Positions 1 to 8,605 of a DNA stretch of 60,828 bases are shown here, in pieces. Every line of letters begins with the position of its first letter. Positions within the stretch are counted from its first letter, which is position 1. The translations under genes and the position numbers were made by a program. The notes beneath the pieces are model-generated. The model saw nothing but the letters and a program-made list of their open reading frames with translations, was not told where the DNA came from and searched no databases. Origin of the DNA: Bermanella sp034110565 (GTDB taxonomy: Bacteria > Pseudomonadota > Gammaproteobacteria > Pseudomonadales > Oceanobacteraceae); NCBI GenBank assembly GCA_034110565.1, contig JAWUYY010000072.1:1-60828 (forward strand), in the 5' to 3' direction.

Positions 1-1134
1 CGTATCCATTTCAATCAACTGATCGTAAGGTACTTCTGCTTCAGCTAGTAGTACGTTCATGTGACCAGGCATACGACCGGCTACTGGGTGAATGGCATAT
101 TTCACTTCTGCGCCATTTGCTTCAAGCATACTGGCTAATTCACGAGTCGCATGTTGCGCTTGTGCAACCGCTAAACCAAAACCTGGAACAAATACCACTT
201 TCTGTGCGCTGTCTAATAGCATGGCTAATTCATCAGCATTTGAGAACTTAACTTTCCCTTCATAAAAGGCGTCGTTTTCAGATTTGGTTACACCGCTCTG
301 TGCAGCCATAGAACCGCCGAATAAAACGGTGGTTAATGGGCGGTTGCTAGCTTTACACATGATGCTGGTTAGAATGATGCCAGATGCACCGACAAGGGAA
401 CCCACAATAATCAAACCGTTGTTACCCAATACAAAACCAGCAGCTGCACCGGCTAAACCTGAATAAGAGTTTAGAAGTGAAACCACAACAGGCATGTCCG
501 CGCCACCAATTGGCATCACTAAGCACACACCTAGAATCAAACAAACAACAATTAAGCCTAGAATAAGCACATCAGAATTTAACTGGCTAAACGCCGTAAA
601 ATAAACCGCACCGGCAATCAAGGTAGCAAAGCACAATTTTACGATCCACTTATAAAGTTTTACTTTATTCGAATCGCCAATCTTACCTTTTAATTTACCA
701 ACGGCGACAAATGAACCGGTTAAGGTGACTGCGCCAATTAAAATAGAAAGAATAACCGCAACTGACCAGTCATAGGTAACAGCAAATTTGCCCATTTGTG
801 CAAGTTGTTGGCTTTCTAAATAGTTAGCCGCTGCCACTAATAAAGAAGCACCACCACCTACACCGTTTAACGTGGCTACCATTTCTGGCATGTCGGTCAT
901 GGCTACTTTTTTAGCTACGAATGCACCAATAGCCCCACCGATTAACACACCCAGAATAATATATTCGTAAGTGATTACATTGCTATCAAGCAATGCTGCA
1001 ATCACAGCAATTAACATGGCAGACGCTGACATTTTATTGCCACGTACCGCCGTTTTTGGAGAAGTTAAGCCTTTTACGCCAAGGATAAATAATACCGCGG
1101 CAACTAGGTAACCTATATTAATTAATACGTCCAT
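1..1134 (-). CDS. pntB: NAD(P) transhydrogenase subunit beta (partial, C-terminus outside window)
   Basis: Reads as an open frame from an ATG at 1132-1134 to the window edge, so the C-terminal part of the NADP(H)-binding domain is missing. The N-terminal half is a run of hydrophobic helices typical of domain II of proton-translocating transhydrogenase. The visible end (motifs VVFVPGFGLAVAQAQHA and HPVAGRMPGHMNVLLAEA) is the start of NADP(H)-binding domain III. The enzyme couples proton entry to hydride transfer from NADH to NADP+ in the inner membrane. It follows pntAA and pntAB on the same strand with an 11-base gap, so it is the last gene of a three-gene pnt operon. The family assignment is firm. 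Confidence 0.95.
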   Translation of the reverse strand, partial: MDVLINIGYLVAAVLFILGVKGLTSPKTAVRGNKMSASAMLIAVIAALLDSNVITYEYIILGVLIGGAIGAFVAKKVAMTDMPEMVATLNGVGGGASLLVAAANYLESQQLAQMGKFAVTYDWSVAVILSILIGAVTLTGSFVAVGKLKGKIGDSNKVKLYKWIVKLCFATLIAGAVYFTAFSQLNSDVLILGLIVVCLILGVCLVMPIGGADMPVVVSLLNSYSGLAGAAAGFVLGNNGLIIVGSLVGASGIILTSIMCKASNRPLTTVLFGGSMAAQSGVTKSENDAFYEGKVKFSNADELAMLLDSAQKVVFVPGFGLAVAQAQHATRELASMLEANGAEVKYAIHPVAGRMPGHMNVLLAEAEVPYDQLIEMDT

Positions 1135-1145
1135 TAGTCGTTACC

Positions 1146-1430
1146 TTATTTCTTTTTAAACATGTTCAGCATACGGTCAGTTACCATATAACCGGCCACA
1201 ATATTGATGGTTGCAAGTGCAATAGCAACAACCCCTAATACAGTTGATAGAACCGTTGTGTGTTCTGAACCACCAGAGCTGATGATCGCGCCCACAACGA
1301 CAATGCCAGAAATGGCATTGGTACCACTCATTAATGGTGTATGTAAGGTAGGTGGTACTTTATTAATCACTTCTACGCCAACGAAAATCGCCAGCACAAA
1401 AATGGTTAAGGACATGATAAACATTTCCAT
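1146..1430 (-). CDS. pntAB: NAD(P) transhydrogenase subunit alpha part 2 (membrane segment)
   Basis: A 94-residue protein with three or four hydrophobic helices, matching the small membrane part of the alpha subunit (PntAB) found in bacteria with a split alpha chain. In E. coli this segment is fused to the soluble NAD-binding part; here it is a separate gene between pntAA and pntB. The TPLMSGTNAISGIV motif is characteristic of the family. Together with pntB it forms the proton channel. The 5-base spacing to pntAA suggests translational coupling. Confidence 0.93.
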   Translation of the reverse strand: MEMFIMSLTIFVLAIFVGVEVINKVPPTLHTPLMSGTNAISGIVVVGAIISSGGSEHTTVLSTVLGVVAIALATINIVAGYMVTDRMLNMFKKK

Positions 1431-1435
1431 AATTC

Positions 1436-2572
1436 TTATTCCTTCTCTGCTTGCGCTTTTAAGCCTGCGTGTTTAATTTCGCCCGCTTCGGTGATTAACG
1501 TTGCTGCAACAATATCGTCTTCCATATTGATATTTAGCTGACCTTCGCCTGCCATATTCAATAAGAAGGTAGTGATATTTTTCGTTAATAACTGAGAAGC
1601 ATGCACAGGTACACGGCCAGGGTGATCGGTGTAGCCTATGATCGTCACGCCATCTACGTATGCTTTGTGGCCTGCAACAGTGCCTTCAACATTACCGCCG
1701 CGTTCGGCTGCAAGATCAACGATGACAGAACCTTTTTTCATGTAATGCAGCATGTCTTTGGTGATTAAACGTGGCGACATTTTTCCTGGAATAGCCGCGG
1801 TGGTAATCACTAAATCAGATTGAGCCACTTTCGCTTGCATTTGCTCACGTTGTTTTCTATAGAATTCTTCAGATTTTTCTGTGGCATAACCGCCAGCTGA
1901 AGTACCTTCTTCTTGTGGTAAATCGAATTCCACAAACTTAGCACCTAAAGATTCAACTTGTTCACGCACTTCTGCACGAGTGTCGTACGCTTCAACCACA
2001 GCACCTAAACGACGAGCTGTAGAAATCGCCATTAAACCGGCCACACCCGCACCCACGATAAATACTTTAGCAGGATGAATCGTACCAGCAGCTGTCATTA
2101 ACATAGGAAAGTATTGTGGTAACTCCATTGCGCCAGCTAATACTGAACGGTAACCACTGATGGCTCCCATAGAGCTTAATACATCCATGCTTTGAGCACG
2201 TGTAGTACGTGGAATGAATTCCAACGCAAATGAACGCACGTTGCGCGCCGCTAACTGTTTAATTAATGGCATATTAAACCAAGCATCAAGCATGCAAATT
2301 AATGTGCTGTCTTCTTTTAGAAGTGATACTTCTTCATCAAGTGGTTGACGAACTTTTAATATAATATCTGCTTGCTCGTACAAGGACTGTGCACTTGGTG
2401 CAACGCTTGCACCGCAGTTACGATATTCATCATCACTAAAATGAGAGTTATGACCCGCATCTTCTTGAATAACCACTTCGAAACCCGCTGACACTAATAT
2501 TTCGACCCCAGATGGAATCAGTGCAACGCGATTTTCCCCAGGATAAATTTCCTTAGGTACCCCTATCAACAT
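1436..2572 (-). CDS. pntAA: NAD(P) transhydrogenase subunit alpha part 1
   Basis: Soluble NAD(H)-binding domain I of the transhydrogenase, related to alanine dehydrogenase. It opens with IGVPKEIYPGENRVAL and carries the Rossmann motif VGAGVAGLMAI. The frame can be extended to a GTG at 2579-2581, but the ATG at 2570-2572 has GAGGAG about nine bases upstream and matches the family start (MLIGVPKE), so it is preferred (378 aa). It is the first gene of the pnt operon. The split gene layout is common outside the enterobacteria. Confidence 0.95.
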   Translation of the reverse strand: MLIGVPKEIYPGENRVALIPSGVEILVSAGFEVVIQEDAGHNSHFSDDEYRNCGASVAPSAQSLYEQADIILKVRQPLDEEVSLLKEDSTLICMLDAWFNMPLIKQLAARNVRSFALEFIPRTTRAQSMDVLSSMGAISGYRSVLAGAMELPQYFPMLMTAAGTIHPAKVFIVGAGVAGLMAISTARRLGAVVEAYDTRAEVREQVESLGAKFVEFDLPQEEGTSAGGYATEKSEEFYRKQREQMQAKVAQSDLVITTAAIPGKMSPRLITKDMLHYMKKGSVIVDLAAERGGNVEGTVAGHKAYVDGVTIIGYTDHPGRVPVHASQLLTKNITTFLLNMAGEGQLNINMEDDIVAATLITEAGEIKHAGLKAQAEKE

Positions 2573-2631
2573 AGTTAACACTCCTCAAATGTATAAAATT
2601 TAGAATTTATTATTATTGGGTTCTTAAATCG

Positions 2632-4116
2632 CTACGCCTTGGTTAAACCAAGAACACGTAAAGTATTTTCACGGGTACGGTTAAGTAGCTCGCCATTTTC
2701 AATAAGGGACTGACCATAAGATGGAATCCACTCTTTTAAACGTGACTGCCAGTCATTGCTTAATCGCTCTGATAAACAATTCTCAATCACTTCAATCATG
2801 GCTTGCGCCGCAACTGAAGCACCTGGTGACGCGCCTAATAACGCCGCTAATGAACCATCTTTTGCTGAAACTAATTCGGTACCGAATTCTAACTTACCGC
2901 CGCGTGAGCCATCTTTTTTGATAATTTGTACGCGCTGCCCGGCTTGCGCCAGTGTCCACTTGCTTGATGTGGCTTGAGGGAAGTATTCACGTAATGCGTT
3001 CATACGATCTTCGTGGGACTGCATAACTTCACCAATTAAGTACTTGGTTAAATCCATGTTAGTCATACCCACATTCATCATGGGCAATAAGTTATTACCA
3101 CGTACGGATTTGAATAAATCTAATTTAGAACCGGCTTTTAAGAACTTAGTCGTGAACCCCGCATAAGGACCAAACAACAAGGCTGGCTTGCCATTAATAA
3201 TACGGGTATCTAAATGGGGAACAGACATCGGTGGCGCACCAATGGCGGCCTTGCCATAAACTTTAGCGTGGTGATGCTTGATGGTTTCTTCGTCTTGGCA
3301 TACTAACCACTGACCAGAAACAGGGAAGCCACCGTAACCTTTGCTTTCTGGAATGCCAGATTTTTGTAACAAGGGTAATGCACCACCGCCTGCGCCCAGA
3401 AATACAAATTTGGCTTTAAAGGTTTTGCTTTCGCCCGTTGTGCGATCTTTCAAACGCACGCTCCAACGGCCATCATCCATTTGTTTTAAATCTGATACTT
3501 CGTGGCTGACGAGTAGTTCAAACTGCTCGCGCTTCTCTAACGATGAAACAAGATGGCGAGTTAAAGAGCCAAAATCGACATCACTACCAAATGGGATACG
3601 AGTAGCGGCTACTTTTTCATTTAGGTCACGGCCTTCCATGACGAGAGGCATCCACTGACTCAGCACGTCATGGTCTTCACTGTATTCCATACCTGAAAAT
3701 AAGTGATGAGCGGATAGTTTTTCCCAGCGCTTACGCAAAAATTCAACGTTCTGCTCACCCCAGACAAAACTAATATGAGGTGTGGTATTAATAAAGTTCT
3801 CAGGGGAAGGCAAATCACCATTACCGATTAATGCACTCCACAATTGAAGGGAAACTTCAAAATTGGCATTAATCTCTAACGCACGATTGACCTCAACTTC
3901 ACCCTGTTCATCCTGTGGGGTGTAGTTCAACTCGCAGTAACCAGCATGGCCGGTCCCAGCATTATTCCAACCATCTGTGCTCTCGTGAGCAACATGGTCC
4001 AAGCGCTCCACCATCGCTAACTGCAATGATGGATCTAATTTGTTTAACAAAGTGCCAAGAGTCGCACTCATGACGCCGCCACCGACCAGTAGCACATCGA
4101 TTTCTTTAGTTGCCAT
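2632..4116 (-). CDS. mqo: malate:quinone oxidoreductase
   Basis: A 494-residue FAD-dependent peripheral membrane enzyme that oxidises malate to oxaloacetate and passes electrons to quinone, in place of or alongside NAD-dependent malate dehydrogenase. The N-terminal dinucleotide motif VLLVGGGVMSATLG binds FAD. Family blocks are seen throughout, such as NNAGTGHAGYCELNYTP, FLGAGGGALPLLQKSGI and GASPGASVAAQAM. Length is normal for Mqo. It lies upstream of pntAA on the same strand with a gap of about 60 bases and may share transcription with it. A strong inverted repeat lies about 90 bases before its start. Confidence 0.96.
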   Translation of the reverse strand: MATKEIDVLLVGGGVMSATLGTLLNKLDPSLQLAMVERLDHVAHESTDGWNNAGTGHAGYCELNYTPQDEQGEVEVNRALEINANFEVSLQLWSALIGNGDLPSPENFINTTPHISFVWGEQNVEFLRKRWEKLSAHHLFSGMEYSEDHDVLSQWMPLVMEGRDLNEKVAATRIPFGSDVDFGSLTRHLVSSLEKREQFELLVSHEVSDLKQMDDGRWSVRLKDRTTGESKTFKAKFVFLGAGGGALPLLQKSGIPESKGYGGFPVSGQWLVCQDEETIKHHHAKVYGKAAIGAPPMSVPHLDTRIINGKPALLFGPYAGFTTKFLKAGSKLDLFKSVRGNNLLPMMNVGMTNMDLTKYLIGEVMQSHEDRMNALREYFPQATSSKWTLAQAGQRVQIIKKDGSRGGKLEFGTELVSAKDGSLAALLGASPGASVAAQAMIEVIENCLSERLSNDWQSRLKEWIPSYGQSLIENGELLNRTRENTLRVLGLTKA

Positions 4117-4555
4117 ATAGATTTCGCCTGTAGGTAAAAATCTGAATCCAAGGGGCGCGGATCGACGCCTATCGATAGCAGCTTTTGGCTGTTTACGTCT
4201 ATCGAATGAATTAAAACGAGCGTTTTATACATTCGTTGCGATCAGATCACAATATTGACAAGCAAATGAAGGCTAGCGTAAATATTAAAAAAATAAGCTA
4301 AGCCATTGATATTAAAGGGCTTTAGCAGCAATATCACTATTTCTTATAGTAAGTATAAGAAGCGATATAAAAGACAAAAAAGTGAGATTTCAAACAAAGA
4401 GGAGGTATTTGAGTTTTAGCTCCTGAACAAAAAACAATCAAAAATAACCAGTAAAAAATACACCTCCAACGAATAACGAGGTGAATTTTAAGCAATCCCA
4501 AAGCAATAAGTTGCTACAATAGCCGCCAACTCACCTTGCTAAAGTAGTACCGTCT
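4117..4555. other. intergenic region upstream of mqo
   Basis: About 440 AT-rich bases between the divergent mqo and the small gene at 4556. It should hold both promoters. Apart from the inverted repeat at 4203-4235 I see only a loosely paired GGAGGT/ACCTCC couple (about 4401 and 4462) with a long loop, and no coding sequence. Confidence 0.5.
4203..4235. promoter_or_regulatory. interrupted palindrome upstream of mqo
   Basis: A perfect inner palindrome TAAAACG-AG-CGTTTTA is extended by outer arms CGAATG/CATTCG, giving 13 paired bases per side. It lacks a T-run, so it is more likely an operator or cruciform-forming site than a terminator. It lies 87-119 bases upstream of the mqo start, in a position suited to control of mqo. 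The regulator is unknown. Confidence 0.5.
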
Positions 4556-4852
4556 ATGAAAATGTCCAAAACCCTCAAAAAGCTTAACGACAGACTCGTT
4601 GTGGTGATTAATAAACTGGGTGTGCAGGCAAGTGAAGAGTTAGAAGGCTTCGTCAAACTGGAACACACCGTGAAGTTTGATCTTTTTCCTGGCAGCTTAT
4701 TGGTAAGCTGTTATTTCGAAAGTCATGATCTTCTTGATAAAGCCATGTCATCAGAGAAAGCGTATCAAAAGAAGCTACATAATTTACTTATGAAGCAAGG
4801 CATCTTATTAAAAGAGCCAACTCACAATCTTAAGTTTTACGTAACCGCTTAA
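4556..4852 (+). CDS. small conserved-looking hypothetical protein
   Basis: A 98-residue cytoplasmic protein without signal peptide or membrane helix, mixed charged and hydrophobic. I do not recognise the family. A second ATG two codons downstream (4562) could be the true start, and no strong ribosome-binding site is seen for either. The open frame, a plus-strand position ending just before a bidirectional terminator, and ordinary codon use support a real gene. It stands alone between mqo and the convergent DUF3127 gene. Confidence 0.6.
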   Translation: MKMSKTLKKLNDRLVVVINKLGVQASEELEGFVKLEHTVKFDLFPGSLLVSCYFESHDLLDKAMSSEKAYQKKLHNLLMKQGILLKEPTHNLKFYVTA

Positions 4853-4872
4853 ACTCTCATTATTTAGATATA

Positions 4873-4898
4873 AAAAAACCAGCCTATTGGCTGGTTTA
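4873..4898. terminator. bidirectional rho-independent terminator
   Basis: Stem ACCAGCC/GGCTGGT with a four-base loop, flanked by A-run on the left and T-run on the right. It lies between two convergent genes (4556-4852 plus, 4924-5301 minus). Confidence 0.85.
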
Positions 4899-4923
4899 AT
4901 TCGCGGATTGTCTCAACACGTGT

Positions 4924-5301
4924 CTAAAACGGCACATCATCGTCAAAACCATGGCCAGGCTGAGACTGATCAAAGGCAGGAGCAGCCTGTTGAGCCTGTG
5001 CGCCACTTTCTATGCGCCAAGCTTGTAAGCTAGTAAAGCACTTCTCTGGCTTACCCGGTGCGTTCCAGAGTCGGCCAGACAAGTTAAAATATACAGTCAC
5101 TTCATCCCCATTACTGTGATTATCCATTAGGGCACATTTGTCTTTAATCAGCTCTAGGGCTATGAAGTTAGGATAGTCAGGGTTTTCACCGTCACCGGTC
5201 AACTGGATAACAAACTCACGCTTGGTAAAACCGTTATTACCATATTCTGTGGTAGCGCCAATGGAGTGTACAATTCCTTGAGCTTCGAACGTTTTAGACA
5301 T
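4924..5301 (-). CDS. DUF3127-type OB-fold protein with SSB-like C-terminal tip
   Basis: About 125 residues. The N-terminal 95 (KTFEAQGIVHSIG..., FTKREFVIQ, FIALELIKDKCALMD, GDEVTVYFNLSGR) match the DUF3127 family, which has an OB-fold like single-stranded DNA-binding proteins. The last residues, after a Gln/Ala/Pro-rich linker, are FDDDVPF, the acidic tip that SSB uses to recruit RecO, PriA, RecQ, exonuclease I and others. I infer a role as an accessory ssDNA-binding or decoy protein. The ATG at 5301 is preferred over the GTG at 5310 because AAGG sits about eight bases before it. Confidence 0.75.
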   Translation of the reverse strand: MSKTFEAQGIVHSIGATTEYGNNGFTKREFVIQLTGDGENPDYPNFIALELIKDKCALMDNHSNGDEVTVYFNLSGRLWNAPGKPEKCFTSLQAWRIESGAQAQQAAPAFDQSQPGHGFDDDVPF

Positions 5302-5368
5302 CTGCATCACCTTTTATTTGATGAGGCATAATAGCATTAATCGCTTTGGTTTCGTAAATGTCCGGATG

Positions 5369-6337
5369 CTAATCCGGTAGGAAGGCTCTCGTCACAATAT
5401 CCCCAGATTGGGCTGGCAAGCGCTTAAATGACTGCTTTTGATGAAAGAAATCTCGATACGTATCCACTACTCGATGAATAGATTGCGTACCTGTTTCATC
5501 ACTAAACACCCTTTTATTCTCTTGGGCGGTATACAGTTTCACACCTCTTAAGCTTAATGTATCAGGCAATAGCAATAGTTTATCCGCAATAATACGGTCA
5601 CCCGCTTGGCGGTTTTCTTGCCACCAGCTGGCCGCCTTCAACCATGCTCCAATGAATTTTTTGATAGCTTGTGGGTGCTGGCGAATAAACTGACCATTGG
5701 CTAATAGAGCATCTAGAATTAAGCCCGGTGTCTGGCTACTGTCAAATACAATGTCGGCACCATAATACGTAACGATTTGGGTGACATACGGTTCCCAAGT
5801 ATGAACTATATGGGCTTTACCTGTACGCAGATATTCCATTGCTTGAGATGCTTCCTGCTGAACCCAAACCACCTTATTGCTATCTATCTTCTGTCTTTTT
5901 AAGTATTCACCTACAAACAGCTCACCAAAGCCCTTCAGGTTTGTACCAATTCTTATAGGGAGATTGGCCTTAGGTAACCAACCTTTTTTCAATAATGCGT
6001 CCCCACCACGGGATTCATCTGTGATCATCACGACTCTCATACTAGGGTCTTGATCATAAAGTACAAATGCATCTCCCATGGCTACGCATAGCAGGTCAAT
6101 TTGTTTATCACTAAACATCCCCATTAAATTATTGGTTTCTTCAGGCAAAAGGTAATTCACATCAAGACCCTGCGCTTTGAAGTAACCATTATGCTGCGCA
6201 ATTAAGAGTGGGTAATATCCAGGCCATAAATCAATACCGACGGTAATCGACTGCATTGGCTTGGCTTGACTCACAAAACTCATGCCCATGAAGGTTAACG
6301 CAATGAATAATATTTTTATTTTGGTAGGGGAAGACAT
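5369..6337 (-). CDS. ABC transporter substrate-binding protein, NitT/TauT (NMT1/THI5-like)
   Basis: A 322-residue periplasmic protein with a signal peptide ending near SQAKPMQS, followed by TVGIDLWPGYYPLLIAQHNGYF, the usual opening of NMT1/THI5-like binding proteins for nitrate, sulfonates, pyrimidines or related small molecules. Domain features include an early DLLCVAMGDA segment and a later VHTWEPYV motif. There is no permease or ATPase gene beside it, so it either serves a transporter encoded elsewhere or acts as an orphan receptor. The ligand cannot be told from sequence. Confidence 0.8.
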   Translation of the reverse strand: MSSPTKIKILFIALTFMGMSFVSQAKPMQSITVGIDLWPGYYPLLIAQHNGYFKAQGLDVNYLLPEETNNLMGMFSDKQIDLLCVAMGDAFVLYDQDPSMRVVMITDESRGGDALLKKGWLPKANLPIRIGTNLKGFGELFVGEYLKRQKIDSNKVVWVQQEASQAMEYLRTGKAHIVHTWEPYVTQIVTYYGADIVFDSSQTPGLILDALLANGQFIRQHPQAIKKFIGAWLKAASWWQENRQAGDRIIADKLLLLPDTLSLRGVKLYTAQENKRVFSDETGTQSIHRVVDTYRDFFHQKQSFKRLPAQSGDIVTRAFLPD

Positions 6338-6451
6338 TCTAAAAAACTCCTATACATGTACTTAGTATAGGTAAATTAAAATCTTAAACACCCAATATAT
6401 TCTTAAAGCAGGCGTTTAGAGCGATTTATACCGCTCTATTTTTGACACAAT

Positions 6452-6484
6452 AAAAAAACCCGCCTAATTAGGCGGGCTTAAAAA
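6452..6484 (-). terminator. rho-independent terminator of rpoS
   Basis: CCCGCC-taatta-GGCGGG stem followed on the minus strand by a run of seven T. It lies about 35 bases after the rpoS stop codon. Confidence 0.88.
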
Positions 6485-6510
6485 CACTCGAATCGATGAG
6501 TATGTTCGGT

Positions 6511-7482
6511 TTACGCTTCTTGCACACCAAAGATGGCGCTGGCATTTAGACCATGTTTTTCCATGATCTCACGCATGCGTTTTAATGCTTCTACTTGAAT
6601 TTGACGAACTCGTTCACGAGTTAAGCCTATTTCATGACCGACTTCTTCCAATGTGCTGGTTTCATAGCCACGTAAGCCAAAGCGGCGGGCGATTACTTCA
6701 CGTTGCTTTTCAGTTAGGTCATCCAACCACTGATCAAGACTGTTGCTAATATCGTTGTCTTGCAAAACTTGGCAAGGGTCGCTAATGGATTCATCCGCGA
6801 TGGTATCTATTACGCACTTGTCACTGTTATAACCTAGCGGTGAATCCACTGAGGTCACTCGTTCATTTAAACCCAGCATGCGTTTCACATCACTAACAGG
6901 TTTTTCGAGTAATTCTGCAATCTCTTCTGCACTTGGCTCATGGTCTAGCTTTTGAGTAAGCTCACGAGCGGCACGTAAATAGACGTTTAATTCTTTAACA
7001 ACATGGATAGGTAAACGAATGGTTCGGGTTTGATTCATGATGGCACGTTCAATGGTTTGACGTATCCACCAAGTTGCGTAGGTCGAAAAGCGGAAACCAC
7101 GCTCTGGATCAAATTTTTCAACGGCGCGAATTAGCCCCAAATTACCTTCTTCAATCAAGTCGAGTAATGTTAAGCCCCGATTAACATAACGACGTGAAAT
7201 CTTAACAACCAAACGAAGGTTACTTTCGATCATACGTTTGCGGCCTTTCTCATCCCCTTTACGAGCTAGGCGTGCAAAATGTACTTCTTCTTCTGGAGTT
7301 AACAGTGGTGAAAAGCCAATTTCATTTAAATACAGCTGAGTGGCATCTAGATTTTTTTGGACTTCAGTGTCCTTTGCAATCTCTGCAATTTCTTCTTCTT
7401 TCTCCACTTTTCCTTCTTCAACATCTCCCAATGCTAAATCAGAGTCTGCTTCGTGTTTTTTTAATCCCTTGATAGCTGCCAT
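6511..7482 (-). CDS. rpoS: RNA polymerase sigma factor RpoS
   Basis: A 323-residue sigma-70 family factor of the stationary-phase/general-stress type. It shows region 1.2 (DATQLYLNEIGFSPLLT), region 2 (GLTLLDLIEEGNLGLIRAVE, FSTYATWWIRQTIERAI), region 3 and the region 4 helix-turn-helix (TLEEVGHEIGLTRERVRQIQ). The gene follows nlpD, the classic location in gammaproteobacteria, where the main rpoS promoter often lies inside nlpD. The leader of about 125 bases (7483-7607) is AT-rich; I could not identify a specific sRNA-pairing hairpin. Confidence 0.97.
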   Translation of the reverse strand: MAAIKGLKKHEADSDLALGDVEEGKVEKEEEIAEIAKDTEVQKNLDATQLYLNEIGFSPLLTPEEEVHFARLARKGDEKGRKRMIESNLRLVVKISRRYVNRGLTLLDLIEEGNLGLIRAVEKFDPERGFRFSTYATWWIRQTIERAIMNQTRTIRLPIHVVKELNVYLRAARELTQKLDHEPSAEEIAELLEKPVSDVKRMLGLNERVTSVDSPLGYNSDKCVIDTIADESISDPCQVLQDNDISNSLDQWLDDLTEKQREVIARRFGLRGYETSTLEEVGHEIGLTRERVRQIQVEALKRMREIMEKHGLNASAIFGVQEA

Positions 7483-7607
7483 AGCTAGTGTGCCCCGCCA
7501 ATGTTTAATTTGTTGTTATGTTGTCACTTTGCTTTGACTATTCAAAAGCTGTTCCAACTTTCAACAAAAAAATAAAATTTTTGACCCTACCCACTATGGC
7601 GATTCAA

Positions 7608-8450
7608 TTACCTCGCCTTAGATAGATATTTTAATGGGTCTACCGGTTTCCCTTTGTGGCGTATTTCAAAGTGAAGCTTCACTTTATCTGTGCCACTAGA
7701 TCCTATTTCGGCAATTGTCTGCCCAGCTTTAACATTTTGGTTCTCTTTGACCAATAATTCTTTGTTATGCGCATAAGCGCTTAGGAATTGGTCGTCGTGT
7801 TTTATGATTACCAAATTGCCGTATCCAAGTAATCCGCTACCTGCATACACAACTGAGCCGGCCGCTGCCGCAAATACAGATTCCCCCAAGGAACCACTGA
7901 TATCAATCCCCTTGTTGGTCGGTGCTTTCGTTGAGAATTTGGCGATTACCTCTCCTTTGGCAGGCCAGCTCCAGTCGAGTGATCCATTGGATACCACTGG
8001 TTTTGGCGTTTGCGGACTATTTTTATAGGCAGTTGGGCCATGGCTACTTTTTGTACTCTTATTTTTCGTCAAACTTTTGCTATCACTGCTGCGTGATGCA
8101 CTTGACGCATACTTGCTATGACGAATCCTAAGTTTTTGCCCAGGATAAATGGTATAGGGGTAAGAAATATTGTTAGCACTCGCTAACGCTTTATAATCCC
8201 AGCCATAGCGCCATGCTAATGCGAATAAGGTCTCGCTAGGTTGCACGATATGGGTATTACGGTCTTCGTTAACTGGGTTGAATTTTTGCTCAACCGAGAC
8301 AAAGCCAGTGCATGCAGTCAGTGATGACAACAACAAGCTAATGATGATTAGCGCTGGTATTTGAGTGAATACCCTAATTTGATGGATTTTTTGACACTTG
8401 AGTTTTTGCACTTGGCTCTCATCCATATACTTTTTTGTTTTTAGAGGCAT
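7608..8450 (-). CDS. nlpD: NlpD-like lipoprotein (LysM + LytM/M23 domain)
   Basis: A 280-residue protein with a long, basic N-terminus before its hydrophobic segment and a lipobox LTAC near residue 47. A LysM domain (HIVQPSETLFALAWRYG...YPGQKLRI) is followed by a Ser/Lys-rich linker and a C-terminal LytM domain. The LytM zinc-site residues are degenerate (NKGIDI instead of HxGxD, KLHFEIR at the end), as in E. coli NlpD, so it should activate an amidase (AmiC type) rather than cut peptidoglycan itself. It acts in daughter-cell separation. It sits directly upstream of rpoS. Confidence 0.92.
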   Translation of the reverse strand: MPLKTKKYMDESQVQKLKCQKIHQIRVFTQIPALIIISLLLSSLTACTGFVSVEQKFNPVNEDRNTHIVQPSETLFALAWRYGWDYKALASANNISYPYTIYPGQKLRIRHSKYASSASRSSDSKSLTKNKSTKSSHGPTAYKNSPQTPKPVVSNGSLDWSWPAKGEVIAKFSTKAPTNKGIDISGSLGESVFAAAAGSVVYAGSGLLGYGNLVIIKHDDQFLSAYAHNKELLVKENQNVKAGQTIAEIGSSGTDKVKLHFEIRHKGKPVDPLKYLSKAR

Positions 8451-8605
8451 GTATTCTCAAGAAGTGTGTTTATATTTGAAAATCTTCTAAAAAAAAGAGT
8501 TAGTTCACATTTTGTTACACTTCTTTTCATACTTTGCCAATTTTCTGCTGGCGAATTTACTAATTTTGAGCTTCGACCCCGGTTAACAAGAGTACGTTTT
8601 TTATA

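Noticed and set aside
3341..3658. Open frame of 105 codons opposite mqo
   Set aside because: Shadow of the strongly conserved mqo reading frame; no ribosome-binding site or protein-like composition.
4381..4475. GGAGGT/ACCTCC inverted pair as a terminator
   Set aside because: Loop of more than 50 bases and no T-run.
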